From assembly GCA_037013685.1 (NCBI GenBank), contig CM072885.1, positions 24,800,620-24,864,619 of the forward strand: 64,000 bases of DNA, read 5' to 3'. The notes below the pieces were generated by a model, which was not told the DNA's origin, did not search any database, and saw nothing but the letters and a program-made list of their open reading frames with translations. This stretch comes from Acridotheres tristis. Taxonomy: Eukaryota > Chordata > Aves > Passeriformes > Sturnidae. Positions 1 through 13,515 of the stretch are shown here, one piece after another; position 1 is the first letter of the stretch; each line of letters opens with the position of its first letter. Position numbers and translations under genes: made by a program.

Positions 1-3000
1 AGCAATAAAGGCAGAGAGCTCCAGCCTGGTGCAGTACAAGCTGGAAAGGGAAGGACTGCTCTGTTAACAGGGTCTGACATTCCCCATCACATTTTCTCCT
101 CTCCATAACTCCTCATTAGCATGAACCCCACCAAAAGTGCAAGGAAAGCCACTTCACAGTAACATCACTCCACGTGAATAGTAACCTGAAATGAGAGGAG
201 CCTTACAAAGGCAACTGAGAACCTGATTGCAAAGGCCCAATGTGACAATCACCCAAAGGGCAAGGAAGGGACAGGCAGTAGTTTACATGCACTTTTTCCG
301 TTTCCATCCACCCCTCCCTCTCTAAGTTTGCCTTTTGTATAGAAGGGGAAAATAAAATAACAGATTTGGATTGAATTCCATGCAAGTCACTGCTTTTCAT
401 GTTGTGCTGGACACAGGTTGGGACTGTGATGGATAAGCAATAAATATGCTGAATAAAAAAATACACCCTCAGCTGTTAATTTTCCAGGAGAAGCCTTGAG
501 ACTCTGGTTTAAAGTAATTTCCGTTGCACACCCAATCTCCTGCTCTATTTTGCCTATTGCTTCAGGAAACTTACTCCAAGGGGCTTTCTTTCTACTAGGT
601 TATGGACCTAATAATGAAACTTGTTCCTCAGGGGCCCAGGCAGTGCTGATTACCTTCTAAGGAGATAAAGTGCCCCTCACCTCTAGGTCACTGCCTTGAA
701 ACCACCTCTAGTTTCTCCATAGCTAGGAGTGATCTCAATCTGTTGATAACAAAGTATGTTAATGGTGGTGTGTACTGCTGCCCCAAAGCAAAGCACTTAA
801 AGGAAGAACCTAAATGAAATGTTGAATTTAGGGAAGGGGTGTTATGAGTTTTATCTTTAATTTCTGCTAGTTTTTATCAAGTCAGTAGCTTATCTGAAAA
901 TAAATTCAAAATTAACTTTCAACTCAGACCAAATACAAGCCCAGTTATCATTTGTGCATACATCTCACCCATACATTTGTCTGTAAATTATTCTAGAGTG
1001 AAAGTGACAAGGGGAGGGAGGGGTGTAGGATTATACCTGAGTGACATAAGCATCAGAAAAGCAATTCAAAACTAGAAATTAAAAATTCAGCAAAGTGAAA
1101 ATTCAATTCAACACAATTCCATTATTTATTCTTTGATTATTGTATGCATTTCTAAATGATGTTGTAGTAAATCAATGAAAGTCATGTGTCATATATCATA
1201 AAATATTGAAAGCTGTTTTCAGGATTTCTCTTTTCATGGAAAGTTGTAGAAACAAGCTTTTCTTCCAAGCCTAAACAAACAAAATAATAATTTCCTAGCT
1301 TTCCATGAGTTGGAAAACTGTATTTCAATGTCCCTGCTATTTGTGTGTCTGCCTCATGAGCATATACACAGATGTACAACTGAAAAACCCAAAGGTCAGG
1401 ATGTTGACATACTAGATATCACAAAAGCAGGTACAAAAGTTGAAGTATAGATAACTACTGTCTCCTCAGTACAAATACATTTTTAAGTATTTAAAATCTG
1501 TGTTCAACATAATTGTGCAGTGAGTATGGTTTGAGGAGAGCAAAAGAAAAATCTGCTATTTTGAACCTCAGAAAAACACTGAAAAGCAGTATTTTTTCAA
1601 AATCTAGGCAGGGGTGTTTGCTGTCCTGTTCAGTTCCTCAGCTGGGAGGAGGTGGTGCAGCATCAGCATACAGTCCGTGTCTCTCATGCCTGGCACAAAC
1701 ATGTCTCTCCAGACACCTGGGAGTGATTGAGCCTTGTAAGAGGTCAGGCCAGTTGAGCAAGGACAAGAAGCACCTCTGTAGGCAAGAAGGGAATTCTTCT
1801 CTCCCTGCACAGCCTGGGTGCCAAATTCCCTGTGCCCCTGTCTCAGGAGCAGAGCTCTGTGTATTGATCAGCACAACAAAGCTGTCCACCCACGTGGTTA
1901 TTAATGGCTAAACAGCTCAAGCAACCACAAGCTGCATTTTTCTTAGCGCCAGCCTGCATTCAATTAAATAACAAGAAGGGCTCCGAGAGGTGCCATCAAT
2001 TGCAGAAATTATTACTCTCAGGATGTTTCACTGAAAACTCCCACACAAAGCAATTAGGCGTCAGATGCTGCTGTGTCTTAATCAAGAGTTTTCAGTGGGG
2101 TTTGGGGCCCCTCGTGAGCACTGCCTGGTGTAGAGTGGCTGCTGCACAGAGCCCTCAACCTCCCGGGTCCTCTGTGTTCAGCTACCTGGATTGACTGGTG
2201 TGTGGTCCTCAGAAGTGAGAGAGGAAATTGAAACAGCTTGAAAGGAGCATGGAGAACAAAGCACAGAAAAAATTATCTGCGCCTGGAGCATTAAGGAGCA
2301 AATCCTGTTTGCTGGTCAAAAAGCCCCAAAATGTTGGGTGCTTTCCAACAATATGAGGAAATATGAGGAAACTTGAGTGATGTATCCCATTTTCACTGCT
2401 TAATTTAACAGCTTGCTGTTGATGCATGTCAAAAAGGCAATTGTAGCAAACACAAAGCAAATAAACCTGATTTTAAGGCCAGTGGGGAAAAAAAAGATAC
2501 AGATATGATATTTATGTTCAGAAACAAGCAAGACAAGATTTATTTTCCTGGTTGTTTTTCCTAATAATATACAAGTTATTTTACATAGTCTTAGCCATGT
2601 TCTGTAGTGTAAAGCAACTTCCATCCTGGCTTTATGACATTTCTCATACTGAGATTGTAGTGAACAAAGCAGAAGGGGAAGGTGATTGATTTCAGGTCAC
2701 TAGACCACAGCAAGGAGAAAAAGTGAGCTAACATTTTCAGCAAAAGTCAGCAATAACTAACAGGTTTCATTTCCCCTATGCCCACAGTTGTGACATAAGA
2801 AAAATTGTCCAAAAGTTTCAGCAAAAGTTATAATGCAGGAAGACAACAAAATATTCCTCACATACCCAAGCCCCTAGCTATAAGGACACAGAAACAGTCA
2901 TACAAAATGTCAGAGAAAAACACTTAAATTACCTAAGAGCAACTTACATGGTGACTGAGCAAGGACTCTGAGTTTGTAAGACTCCCTGTGGAGCAATAGG

Positions 3001-3180
3001 AGCAGAGGTAGAGGAATAAGAAGAGAACTGGTAAAACGTTCCTGATGCCTAAAAACTAGCAGCTGCATTGCTAGATCTGCCTCTGCCTGCGGAGTCCTGA
3101 CCATGGAGGTTCTCTGTTCATCCACAAGATCTGCTGGGATTCAAAAACTCATAAACAAATATTCTTCTGCCTGTCTGACC
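1..3180. other. single-copy non-coding stretch
   Basis: I see no gene, RNA gene or recognisable mobile element here. Open frames are short, lack homology I recognise and overlap on both strands as expected by chance. The part around 1900-2110 is less AT-rich and of even composition, which could be conserved non-coding sequence, but nothing in a single sequence proves this. Confidence 0.5.
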
Positions 3181-3690
3181 TGGTTTCAACCAGTACAGAA
3201 TTAATATTCTTCTTAGCAGCTGTTACAGTCCTGTGTTTTGGATTTAGTATGAGAATAAGGTTGTTAACACACGGATGTTTAAGTTGTTGCTAAGCAGTGT
3301 TTACCCAAACTCAAGGACTTTTCAGAAAGCAAGTGCACAAGAAGCTGCACATGCAGGAGCACATCCAGGGCAGCTGACCCAAAATAACCAAAGGGATATT
3401 CCATACCATAGAATATCAGTATATAAACTAGGGGGAAACTAGCCAGAGGACAGGCTGGGAATCAGGTGGTGAACACTTGTACTGTGCCTTTCTTGGGTTT
3501 TATTTCCCTTTCTCTATTTTTCACTACAATTATTAGCATTGTTGTCATTAGAATTATTTGTATCATATTTTGCTTTGTTTCAATTATTAATCTATGCTTA
3601 TCCATGATTTTTCACTTTTTTCCCAGTTCTTCTCCCAGTCTGCTGTCAGCAGGGCTTGTCAGCAATGTCTCCTCATATCTCCTGGCTGAA
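3181..3690 (+). mobile_element. solo or truncated ERV-L-type LTR, degraded
   Basis: The block begins TGGTTTCAACCAG, the usual start of a common avian ERV-L-type LTR. It holds a TATA box (GTATATAAACTAG, about 3418-3430) just after the motif ATATTCCATACCA, and then a long T/A-rich stretch (ATTATTTGTATCATATT and TTTCAATTATTAA) typical of the R/U5 part of that family. The first 250 bp align by eye with the minus-strand copy at 4600-5061. The 3' boundary is vague because the terminal part is decayed, and no internal retroviral sequence or target-site duplication is visible. Family assignment rests on memory of avian LTR consensus features. Confidence 0.7.
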
Positions 3691-4599
3691 CTTTTCCTAC
3701 TTTTCAAGAACTACAAGTGTGGAACAAAATAATTACTCCTTACCTGCTGGGTACCTGCTGTTAGGATACTGAGCTGTGGCAGAAGATGCCTGTGGGGGCC
3801 TCAGATATTACCTGGAACAACATTCAGCATTGACTTTCCTCCTTTTTTTTTTTTTTCCCAGTGGTCTAAACAGAAGGTTAGGTGGTCACTGTTGAGCATT
3901 TAAAAAGGAAAAAAAAATTATCTGAATCTGTTGACTTATGGATTAAAATGGAAATAGATGTTTCAGCCTTCTTGGACATGACAGATAGAGATATGAACCA
4001 AGGCTTTCTAGTGGTAGACAAGCACTTCTGGGTCACTAAAGGATTGTTTCAAGCCTGAGAAACTGGCAGCAAGCTGAGAAAAAATTATACCTTGAAATAC
4101 AAACTAGAAGAAAGGATTCAGTCTTCTCAAGCCCTCTTTTATTCCTCACTGCCTCCAGTTAACCACAAAAACCAGCTCTTTCCCAGCATCAAGCTCTCAG
4201 GTCTTCCTCTCCAAGGCACCCAGCTCCCTACAAAAGGAGTTTTTCAGAGCCCTGTCATTAAAGGGAAGTACCAAAAGGTCTGGCATTGAGTCCCCAGCTC
4301 CTACGTGACTCTGAGTTTATTCATGAGGTTGATGGATGTTTGGAAGCTCTGCATCTGGAGACATCCTATAAGGTCCATGGCATATATTGGGAGTAATTCA
4401 AACACAACAGCATAATTACAGTAATAGGCTAGAAAATTGCCCTTTCCTTCAGTGTTTGAGAAGGCAACATATTCCTCATGGCAGACTCATCCTTACAAAT
4501 GCATTTGCTGAAGATGATGGTTGCCTGCTGCTTAATCAGAGGGAAATGCATTACAGTGATAAATTAATCCTATGGAGGAGCTTCTCAGGCAGCTCTTCC
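3691..4599. other. spacer between two LTR remnants
   Basis: No gene is supported. An open frame at 4387-4812 on the plus strand runs into the antisense LTR and shows no protein signature. The stretch contains a T tract near 3843-3857. Confidence 0.45.
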
Positions 4600-5061
4600 A
4601 GCTGGGGACCCCAGGCTGTCAACCATGATGCTCTGCCACTTGTCCAAAGCTCCAAGCTCTTCAAATCAGGATCTAAACAGGTTTGTTCTCTCCAGCTCTG
4701 GAACTCTCAACACAGTAGCTCACCACTTGCTGACTGGTGCAAGATCCTCCTTCCCCAGCCCAGACCAGCTATCCTTCTGGGTAACTCCCCCCAGTTTATA
4801 TACTGGGCATGACATTCTGTGGTATGGAATATCCCTCTGGTCACTTCGGGTCACCTGTCCCAGCTGTGCTCCTTCCCAGTTTCTTTCATGCAGCTCGTCA
4901 TGGGCAGAGCATGAGACAAGGGAAAAAAGGTCCTTGATTTAGGATAAACATGACTTAGCAAAAACCCCAAAATATCAGTGTGTTATCAACATCATTGTCA
5001 TTCAGAATCCAAAACACAGCACTGTAACAAGAAGAAATTAACTCTGCCCTGGCTGAAACCA
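4600..5061 (-). mobile_element. ERV-L-type LTR remnant, antisense
   Basis: Read on the minus strand the block starts TGGTTTCAGCCAGGGCAGAG at 5061 and continues through the same landmarks as the LTR at 3181: a TTAATTTCTTC segment, GTGTTTTGGATT, GATAACACACTGAT, ATATTCCATACCA and a TATA box GTATATAAACTGG near 4790-4803. The end past the TATA box is less certain and was placed by expected length. It lies 0.9 kb from a sister copy in the opposite orientation, forming a loose inverted pair. No internal sequence remains. Confidence 0.7.
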
Positions 5062-8000
5062 TATGCAGTTCTGTAACCTGATCCAACAACTGACCACAAA
5101 CACAAAGTAGACTAATTAGAATCACACAGAACTAGGCCTAGGAGCTGAGATGATGAATCATCTCAGGTTTCATCACTCAGCAGTATTTCTTGAATAAAAA
5201 CTGATCTCTTGATCACACCCAATCCCCCCTAGCCCTGCCCTTCCTCTTTCCTCTCCTTCTGCCTCTGAGCTTTCACCTTCAGGAGAGACCTAGTGGCAAC
5301 CCTTTGCCTTGTGCCTTGTGCTCAGGGCCACAGGCTTCTGAAATCCTGGAGATCCCACTGGTGATGCACTCACTGTGCAAGGGGCTGCATTTTGAACATG
5401 AGCTCATTTCCTTGTAGGCAGGAATCTTCTTTGAAACTAACCTTCGGGGGTTATTGGAACCCTGTTCATTTTCAGGACTATCTGAAATGAGATGCCAATA
5501 CAAATGAAAGTGGATTCTGAACCCTTTTTCCCTTCTGAAGTCACAACATGCAAATTTTTGAAAGTAATAAGATGAGGTGATTACTACAGACATCCAGCTG
5601 AGATGAATTTTAGATGTCACTATTTCTTTTAGAAATAAAGCAAATCAGACAGATATTCAGACAATCAAAAGCACATAATGAACCTTTATTGAAGCTTAAA
5701 CCATTTGCAAGCTTCTCATTTTACACTAAATGAAGCAGTGTTCAAAGAACTGTGTTTTTAACAGTGTGTTGGATTCACCACATGGTAAGAAAGCACTAGG
5801 GATGCCACTCCAGAGTGTCATCTCTGTGTTTTTAGGTGCACAACTTCTACATATCCCTGGGAGCTTTCCTTGTCTATGACATGCTTAGTAGGAAACAAAG
5901 AAGAGGATATTTTGAAAACAAATCATCAAATATTTATGGTTAAAATCTTCTCATAACTTTTGCCTTTCATCTCTGTGAAAACATTTATGGGCACAGGGAA
6001 CTGCAAAATTACAAAATTCTCTCTAGAAAAAGAGTGAAACTGGGCAGGATAATCTATTTCCTGTGCCAAAATCATCACTAATACTGGTGAAATTCAGCAT
6101 TTGTGTTCCCTTTTAGCCAGCTATAACCCTATTTAGCAATGAAGCGGGCTGATACTAATTAGCCTTCATTAGCTACTTATCTGCCTTCATCCTGGCAATT
6201 TACTACTCTTTATTAAGCATAGCTATTGAACATCCATATAAACAAGAATCTACAAGTATTTTTCTGTCATCTCTCTAGAACTAAAACTGCTACTTAACAA
6301 ATCCTCAAGGGAAAAAAGTGACATGTCAGTCCAGGGCTTGTATGCCCTTAAGTATGGGGAAAGGTGTGAGTTCAGATTCTTTTCTCAAAATCCTAACATT
6401 TGAGCTCAGATGATAAGGCATAGATTCTTTTAGTGGCAGGATAAATAAAATACATATTTGAGTCAAGCAAAGCTATGTGTCAAATGTTTCTCAAAAAGTA
6501 AAAAAGGGAAAAAAGAAAGTAAAAAATTTAAATGAATAATTGAAATATTTTTAGGAAAATATTAAAAAAAAGAGGGATATGTTTGAAAAATTGCCTTCAC
6601 TATAGTTTAGTACATGGAAAAATTAAGGAAAGGAATAGAAAAACAAGCCTTGTTTCATTTAAGTAGATTTTAGCTGAATGTCTAATGAGAAAACATTTTG
6701 TTTGACCTAGTATTTTTTATAATTAATTTTAGATTAATTTATGAAACAGAAAATAATTGCAAAACCTTAACTTCAGTAGTCATCTACTCTGACCTTCTGC
6801 AGAAGAGATACCATGATTTACCATCAAAAAATTTCTACTGCAAATTCAGAAATTCCACTTGAATTCACTTGTTTAATAGAAAAATTTTATGCTGAATCTT
6901 GAGACATTTTAAAAATAATTCTGGTTTAGTGACAGGTTTGCTGGCAAGTATAATCCATTTCTCTTAATGATGCTTCAGTGATTGATTATTCTTGGCTTAA
7001 ACATTTACCATTGATTTCTCTTTTGAATTTGAGTAGCTTCTCCTAACCATGAGAGCCATTTGCAGATTTTTATACTTTCAGAAGGTTAAAATATTGTCTT
7101 CTAGTAAACCCGCTCCACTCACAGACACTTATCTACTGTGAACAGGCACCATTTAACCTCTAAAGATAAACAAAAAAGACATTTTACAGTAAAAAAGATT
7201 TTCCAGGACTCCAGTATTCCTTGTAGCTCTTTTCTAGACTTTTCAATTTGTCAATATGTTTCTTAAAATATGAAACAGGGCTGATTGGGAATACTGTTTT
7301 ATTTGAAAGACCTTTCTCAATGTAAAACAAAGCTTTCCATGGAAACGTGGATTTACAGGAGATTGTTGAAGTGTTTCAGAATTAGACCATCAAGGTCTAA
7401 TTTCTATTTTCTAGGAATATGGCTGATACATTTACAAATCATCCAAGTTCAAAGAAGGGATCTCAAATCTTTATTCTGGTAATCCAAGGGATTGACCTAA
7501 TCACTAAACTAGCAGTGCTCTGCACTGATTATCTCCAGCTGGAGCGATTGCACTTTTTTGTAACTCACTGCAGCTCAGTGGACCTAAACTTAGAACATTG
7601 TAGCTCATCGTGCATTGCACAAGAGCTCTCCTGGCATGATGTGCTCCAAGGCACCCCTGGAGTTTGGGACACTCAATCCAGCCACTGAATTTAAGAACAC
7701 CATGCCCCAGGAGAGTGAAACCACTACTTGCTACAGGCTGCTTTGAATGCCTTTGAGTTCTCTAGCTTTCGCACAACAAATAGCTGACAGCTTTGGTTTG
7801 CAGGGCTGGAAACAAGAACTATGCCTTGAAACCCTGCAAAACACAATTCCTGCTTTTCAGATCTGTTTAATAATAAATAAAAACTGTGTACAGTCTTGCT
7901 GCATATGGCGGTAAGAGTGGCGCTGCTTGTGGTTGACCTTTATTTACAAAATCAAGGACTGCTTAGGCTCTTGTATTGCTAATACACCATCTTTAGAGCT

Positions 8001-8962
8001 CATGTTGCTAAGATTACTCACCCTGATCCTTCACCTCATCCTTCTAGCTGGAGACAAGGTTTCAACAGCTGATGGGGCTGAGGAAACTGTGCAAAGGGAA
8101 AGGGATCAAGACAAAGACCGTGTCAACAGGAAACCCAAGGAGATTTTCCCTTACTTGCATATCGAAACACAACTCCAAAAATTGCCATGAAAAGTTTTCT
8201 AGTTCTTCATCATCCACCAACTATTTTTCCCATTTAGGAAAAGCAGAAAGCAGACCTCTGAGAAATGTGGAGCACCCCACATCTTCTAAAGTCCTCTCTT
8301 GTTCTGTAACTTGGCATTAGCACCATTCATCCCTCCTGCAGCTTCAGTTCCTCACACAGGCAGTCAGTTTCAAAAGTAGTCACAGCTTTCTCCCTGTCTC
8401 TGTGACAATAGACAAAAAGCAGTCCAGACAGATTTTATGTGACTGGAAGAAGGGTCTGCCTAGGTTTTCCCGAAATACAGATATAATTACTGTGCCTCAG
8501 GCAAAGAGAAAGAGGGACAGAGAAAGAATATATGTGTACAGGCACATAGCACAGCTTAACTGGGTCCTGTGCAATTCTTCTAGGTAAAGGTATTTTTCAG
8601 CTGTTGCATACCCCAAATCACATGAGAGGCTGGTTCTTTCTTATTTGTCTCAAGCACAGGGTAGCATTTAAGGTTTGGTGTGGATTTTTTAAAATTACTT
8701 TCCAAATTGTGCTCTTTATTTCAGTACTTGTTCCAGCCTCCTGATATAGAGCAACTTTCCCAGAAGAACATTAGGAAGCAATGAAGTGGCTCTATCCCAG
8801 GTAATATGAGTGTACAACGGAATCTCTTCTGTTTGGCATGTTCTTTATGAAATTCAATTTCCTCTCTATACAGTGCAGCTTTTAAGGATGTGCACGAGTA
8901 GTCTTGTAGGATTACAACTTATGCATGCAAGTTAGTCTGTGGAGTTTTGCTTTTCAATATCA
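5062..8962. other. single-copy non-coding stretch
   Basis: No gene recognised. Small points: an ATTA-rich segment at 6121-6250 containing CTAATTAG; a 12-bp palindrome TTTCCATGGAAA at 7334-7345; and a short segment at 6770-6830 that faintly resembles an ancient CR1 tail. None is strong enough for its own call. Confidence 0.45.
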
Positions 8963-9108
8963 AATCCTACTGGCTCAGTTGGTCAAAACATGGTGCTAAC
9001 AGCACCAGGGTTTTGGGTTTGGACCCTGGATGGGCCATTCCCTGCAGAGCTGGACTTGATGAACCTTGTTGGTCCCTTTCAACACAGAATATTCTGTGGT
9101 TCTATGAT
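8963..9108 (+). mobile_element. tRNA-Ile-derived SINE with CR1-type tail (TguSINE1-like)
   Basis: The 5' part is a decayed tRNA-Ile. Box A reads TGGCTCAGTTGG (8971-8982), the anticodon arm region ATGGTGCTAACAGCACC is kept, and box B reads GGTTTGGACCC (9016-9026), followed by GGGCCA, the end of the acceptor stem. This is joined to the 3' end of a CR1 element: GAGCTGGACTTGATGA, then GGTCCCTTTCAACAC and ending TTCTGTGGTTCTATGAT. A tRNA-Ile head with CR1 tail is the architecture of the TguSINE1 family of songbirds, copied by RNA polymerase III and mobilised by CR1 reverse transcriptase. This copy is diverged and presumably inactive. Confidence 0.85.
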
Positions 9109-12100
9109 CCACATAGAACACATGTAATTTGTCAGCTTGGAGGACTCTTCTAATCAGTGTATCTTTTCTCTATTTATCCCTGGATGTACAGGAGCATTAT
9201 TCACGCCACATTTTTTCAACAAAAAGTAAATTCCATCTCTCAAGAGAGCAATATCTGTAATATTTACTATGCTGCTGACTCCTGAATTATCCCTCCATTT
9301 CAGAAGACAATAACTTCAATGTTGGGTTTTTTGTTGTAGACACCCAAAAAGCGTTTTTACCTCTGCTTTTTGTTCATCTCCCCAAAGGCAATAGATTTTC
9401 AGGGCCAACAGAGCCCAGCCAGAAGGAGCAGGGTTTATGCCTGCATAGAAAAGCATACTGTAAGTAAAGAAGACAGTGTTTTCAAGATATACAAGGGTTG
9501 TGATTACAGGTTAATCTAGGCAACCCCAATCTCTATCAGTAAAACTGTTACACTTCTCATTTAAATATGTTCCTGGTTAGTCTTATAGATCAAATTTTAA
9601 AGTGATGATGTTTGGGAATATTTTTTTAAATCCCGCAATTGAAGTATTTCTGTTCAAGCCTCCTCAACACTCTTACCCTTTAACTGTAGTGAAAGCTCAG
9701 TCTCTTGATTTAACAATTTTCTTAATACATGCAAATAAAATTCCCAGGGAAAACAGACAGCTTTTATGAAAGCAATATTTAAGGGAGAGAGCAACTCACC
9801 CATAAAATCATATTTCAACAGGAAGATTCTCACTAAATGCAATAGTTTGTTTTAAAAATTCTTGGTCTCACAACCCATTGCACATGCAAAAAGAAAACAC
9901 AGAGAACTGTACTTTCCCTGAGCTAGTGGTCAAAGGAAAGGAATTTGATAAATGCCTGTAAAAGACACCTAGACAGCTTGTATCAAAGAGGAGTGGCTCT
10001 CTATCACTCATTTCACAACCCCAGCCCTGTAACCCCAGACCCAGCAACAAGGGGCCATGGGCTGAGGCAGCTGCTACACAGGCACATCATCATTTCTGGA
10101 AAACAATCAGCATCACAGCAGATTAGCATAAACCCCTTTTCTTTCCCAGAGTGGGGAAAGAAAAGGTTTTAACCTCATTTAAAAATCACAAGGAAAATAA
10201 TATTTCTGACATTCACAGTGTTTTTTTTAATTCATTCATCCTCACCAGGAGCAGTTATGGAGAGTGTGGGAGGACAACTCAACCAGAAGCAGCCTTCAAG
10301 GGCAAGCAGCTCTGATCCAGGCTCCTGAGGAAGGGGGAACAGACAATCCCCAAAGGAAGTAAATCTTCAAAGACTAACATCAAGACTATTCTGGGTGAAA
10401 ACAAAGCGTGTGTACCACTCAAGTTTAACATCTTTTTTTCCTCGATTTTCAGCTCCAAAAACAGATAAAAATATAAAATGAGAATTTTTCCACCCCTTTT
10501 TTACTGTGGTACTCATTTTGGACTCCTTTACAAACAAACCCCAAAACTGGTATTGGTGATGCTGCAGAAAATGAACAGTGTATGAGTCAGGCTGAATACA
10601 AAAGGTGGGTAAAATACTGGACACCTTTGAAAGGTGATGTGTCAGCACAGCAGTAGGAACACTCACATTCAGCTACTGGCTTAGCAGTTTGCAGTGGTTA
10701 TGATGTCTGTGGAGAGCTGCACTCCAGCTGAGTTGAACTAATGAACCCCTGTTTACTTCAGACAGTCTGTTCCAAGCTTTCACAGAAAACGGGTGGTGGC
10801 TTAGGAAAAAGTGTTATGGATTTTAAATAAAAATACAAGTACAGGTCTCCCTCCATTTAAAGTAATGCCTGTCTGCTCTTTCCAAGCACTACATAAATTA
10901 CTGGACAGACTGAGCTAAGGCGGGGGGGAGCAGTGGAATCTAGCCTTGGAGTAATTAATTTCCTCCAGCAATGTTTTCCTGACCAGTAGAACATGTGGGA
11001 CTAGGTTAATATCAAACAGGAATTACATTTTTAGAAAATATCTTGTTTTCATTCTGCATTGGATTAAAGGCCAGAACTCTGTGAGATACTCTGTAAAATC
11101 AGATTGTGCTCAAAGATGCTCAGGTCCCTGCTGCTCTGGAATTTGCTTCATCCCAGGCACAAGCACCCCACAGCAAGCTAAATGTCTCCATGGGGTTATC
11201 CATTTGGCAGTGCTGCATATTCCTTGCTCACGCAGCAATTAAGTTTTGAGCAAAAAAGGACATTAATCAGACAGGCTCTGTTTCTCCCACATGTTGACAT
11301 TAGCTGAGAACCAAGAGAGTTCAAGTAACCTACCCCAAGCAACTGTAAGAGATAAAAAGAATTTTCATTTGAAACTGCAATACAATGACTAAATAAGTAA
11401 ATAGTATCTCATACATATCCTGTCTCACAGAGATATAAAGGGTATGCAGCCAACAATTACACTGAAAAGTGCATGTGATAGGAAAGATTATACAAAGTAA
11501 ATGTAAAGATTATTTCTAAAGAATTTAATTTATTAAGGCAGAAACCATACCCAAACAACTTGAATTCTTGAGCTAGAGTACAGAGATATTTTTCAGGTAT
11601 TAAAAGAAGAGGATCTGTTCTCTGCTGAATGAGCATGGGATTAATAGAAGGACAGCATCTTCTCCATGGTGGTCTTTCTTTTATGTTTTATTATTTGCTT
11701 AAATTTATATCAATAAATACCTTATTTAAGGTGGTAAAATATCAGAGTACTCTTTTATTTTAATTTAAGCAAGTTATAAAATTTTGATCAGCTGTTTTTT
11801 GAGCAGACTAAACTCTTCTGACGTGTGTCCATGAAGTGTCTCAGTTATGTAACTTCCTAATATAATAAATTATTCTGGCATAAGTGGCCACTTTTTTTTC
11901 CCATTTGTGAAAAATTACTGTCATTTTTACCTTATTCCATCCATTATGATTTCCACAGATTATTTCCTACACTCTCCTATAGAAGATCTCACACTTGAAC
12001 TTACCAAAAGGCTTAGTATTGATTGATGGCTTTCCTAATGAGCACATTTTCTTTGACCAGAAGTCCAGTCAGTCTGATATGCTATCTGGGCAAATCTTCA

Positions 12101-13314
12101 GTATCCTGCAAGAAAAAAAATTAAGCCACAAACAAAAATTACTGTTCTGGAAGATATATCTCAAATAACATTATTCCTGTGTATTTACAAATCATTAAAA
12201 CAATGTTCTCTATTCTGTTTTAGTGAGGCTTTGAATTTCTAAGTAAAAGAAAAACACAGAAAGAAATAGCACAAACTTTTTAAAACAACTTGTTAACTTA
12301 GTGAATGCTTCTAATCAGCAGGTCTGACATTTCATTTGGAATTAGTTAGCACAAAGTATCCAAGCCATGTCCCCTCTAGGATCCCTCGGGGCTTGTATTG
12401 TCCTAAGTTTACACATTCAAAGAACAAAACTGTGTGCCCCCAAGTCATCTAAAAACTATTTCAGGGACAGCATGTGATTTTTCTCTTCATGCAGAGTGCA
12501 TTGCTGCATTAATTGTGATTGAAAAATTAGTCATATTCAAATTCCAAATAACCTATAGGCTTTGGCTGGCTTTTCTTTGGTCCCTTCCATTAAGCAATTA
12601 TGAAAATTCTAGGAGCTCAGTTTTGCATGTCAGGTCCTTATTGATTAATGAATTGATAGTGAATCACCACGGTACACATGTTACCTCCTTGTAAAGAACA
12701 TGCATTAACATTGTCATGGCTGAGATCCCCAGTTAATTCAGTGTAAGGGCAGAGAATGCTTCAGCTTTCGATTTATTCCATCCCACTGAACAAGGACCCA
12801 TATCCTGGAAAAACAGGAGTTGCTTATGTCTTTTTTAGACTGAACTTGCACCTAAGTCTATATTAGTTAGATGTAATTGCTGCCACGTATTAAAAGGGAC
12901 ATTTTGTGTCCTTTTTGAGCTGCTGTAAACAAATTCTGCTTCAAGACAGAAATGTTAAGCCCAAAAAGACACATTTTACTGGCAGGGTTACAGGGAGTGT
13001 GGGTCATTCCCTACCCTGGGGCACCAGAGAGAACTCCTGCCTGCTAACCTTTGTGGATAGCTCAGCTCCGCACAGCTGCTGCCTCACACCCCAAGTGGGA
13101 TAGGAAAAAAATTAGACGAGTAAAAATGAGAAACCTTGTTGCTGAGATAAAGACAGTTCACTTGGTAAAGCAAGAGTTGCACACCTAAGCAAAGCAAATT
13201 AAGGACTTTGTCCACTACTTCCCGTCTGCAGGTAGGTGTTTAGCCATGTCCAGGAAAACAGGGCTACTTCACACCAAAGTAGTTAGGGAAGACAAACACC
13301 CTGAATACCCCATC
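9109..13314. other. single-copy non-coding stretch
   Basis: Nothing with a coding or repeat signature was found. Segments around 10720-10920 and 11140-11330 have even base composition and could be conserved non-coding elements, which only cross-species alignment could show. Confidence 0.45.
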
Positions 13315-13515
13315 CCCATTTCTTCCCCCCGCTTTAATTTCTGAACACAACCTCATATGGCATGGAATATTCTCCCATGGTCAGCTATCCCCACTGTGAT
13401 CCTTCCCACCTTCTTGTGACCCCTCACTGGTGGGAAGTGTGAGAAGCAAAAAAGTTCTTTGATTATGTCCCTACATTCTCAACCCTGTTCTGATCATGAA
13501 ACCCTAAAAGCAACT
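13315..13515 (-). mobile_element. fragment of ERV-L-type LTR, antisense
   Basis: On the minus strand this segment carries TTGCTTCTCACACTTCCCAC, CAGTGAGGGGTCACAAGAAG and GAGAATATTCCATGCCATAT in the order seen in the U3 region of the LTR family at 3181 and 4600, including the ATATTCCAT(A/G)CCA landmark. Both LTR ends are missing, so this is an internal fragment of an old copy. Confidence 0.6.

Noticed and set aside
4387..4942. Frames of 141 and 105 codons
   Set aside because: They overlap the antisense LTR remnant and carry no protein signature.
6770..6830. Possible ancient CR1 tail (also at 24330-24400)
   Set aside because: Only one short phrase (CATCTACTCTGACC or AGTCTAGTCTGACC) fits; too weak to call by eye.
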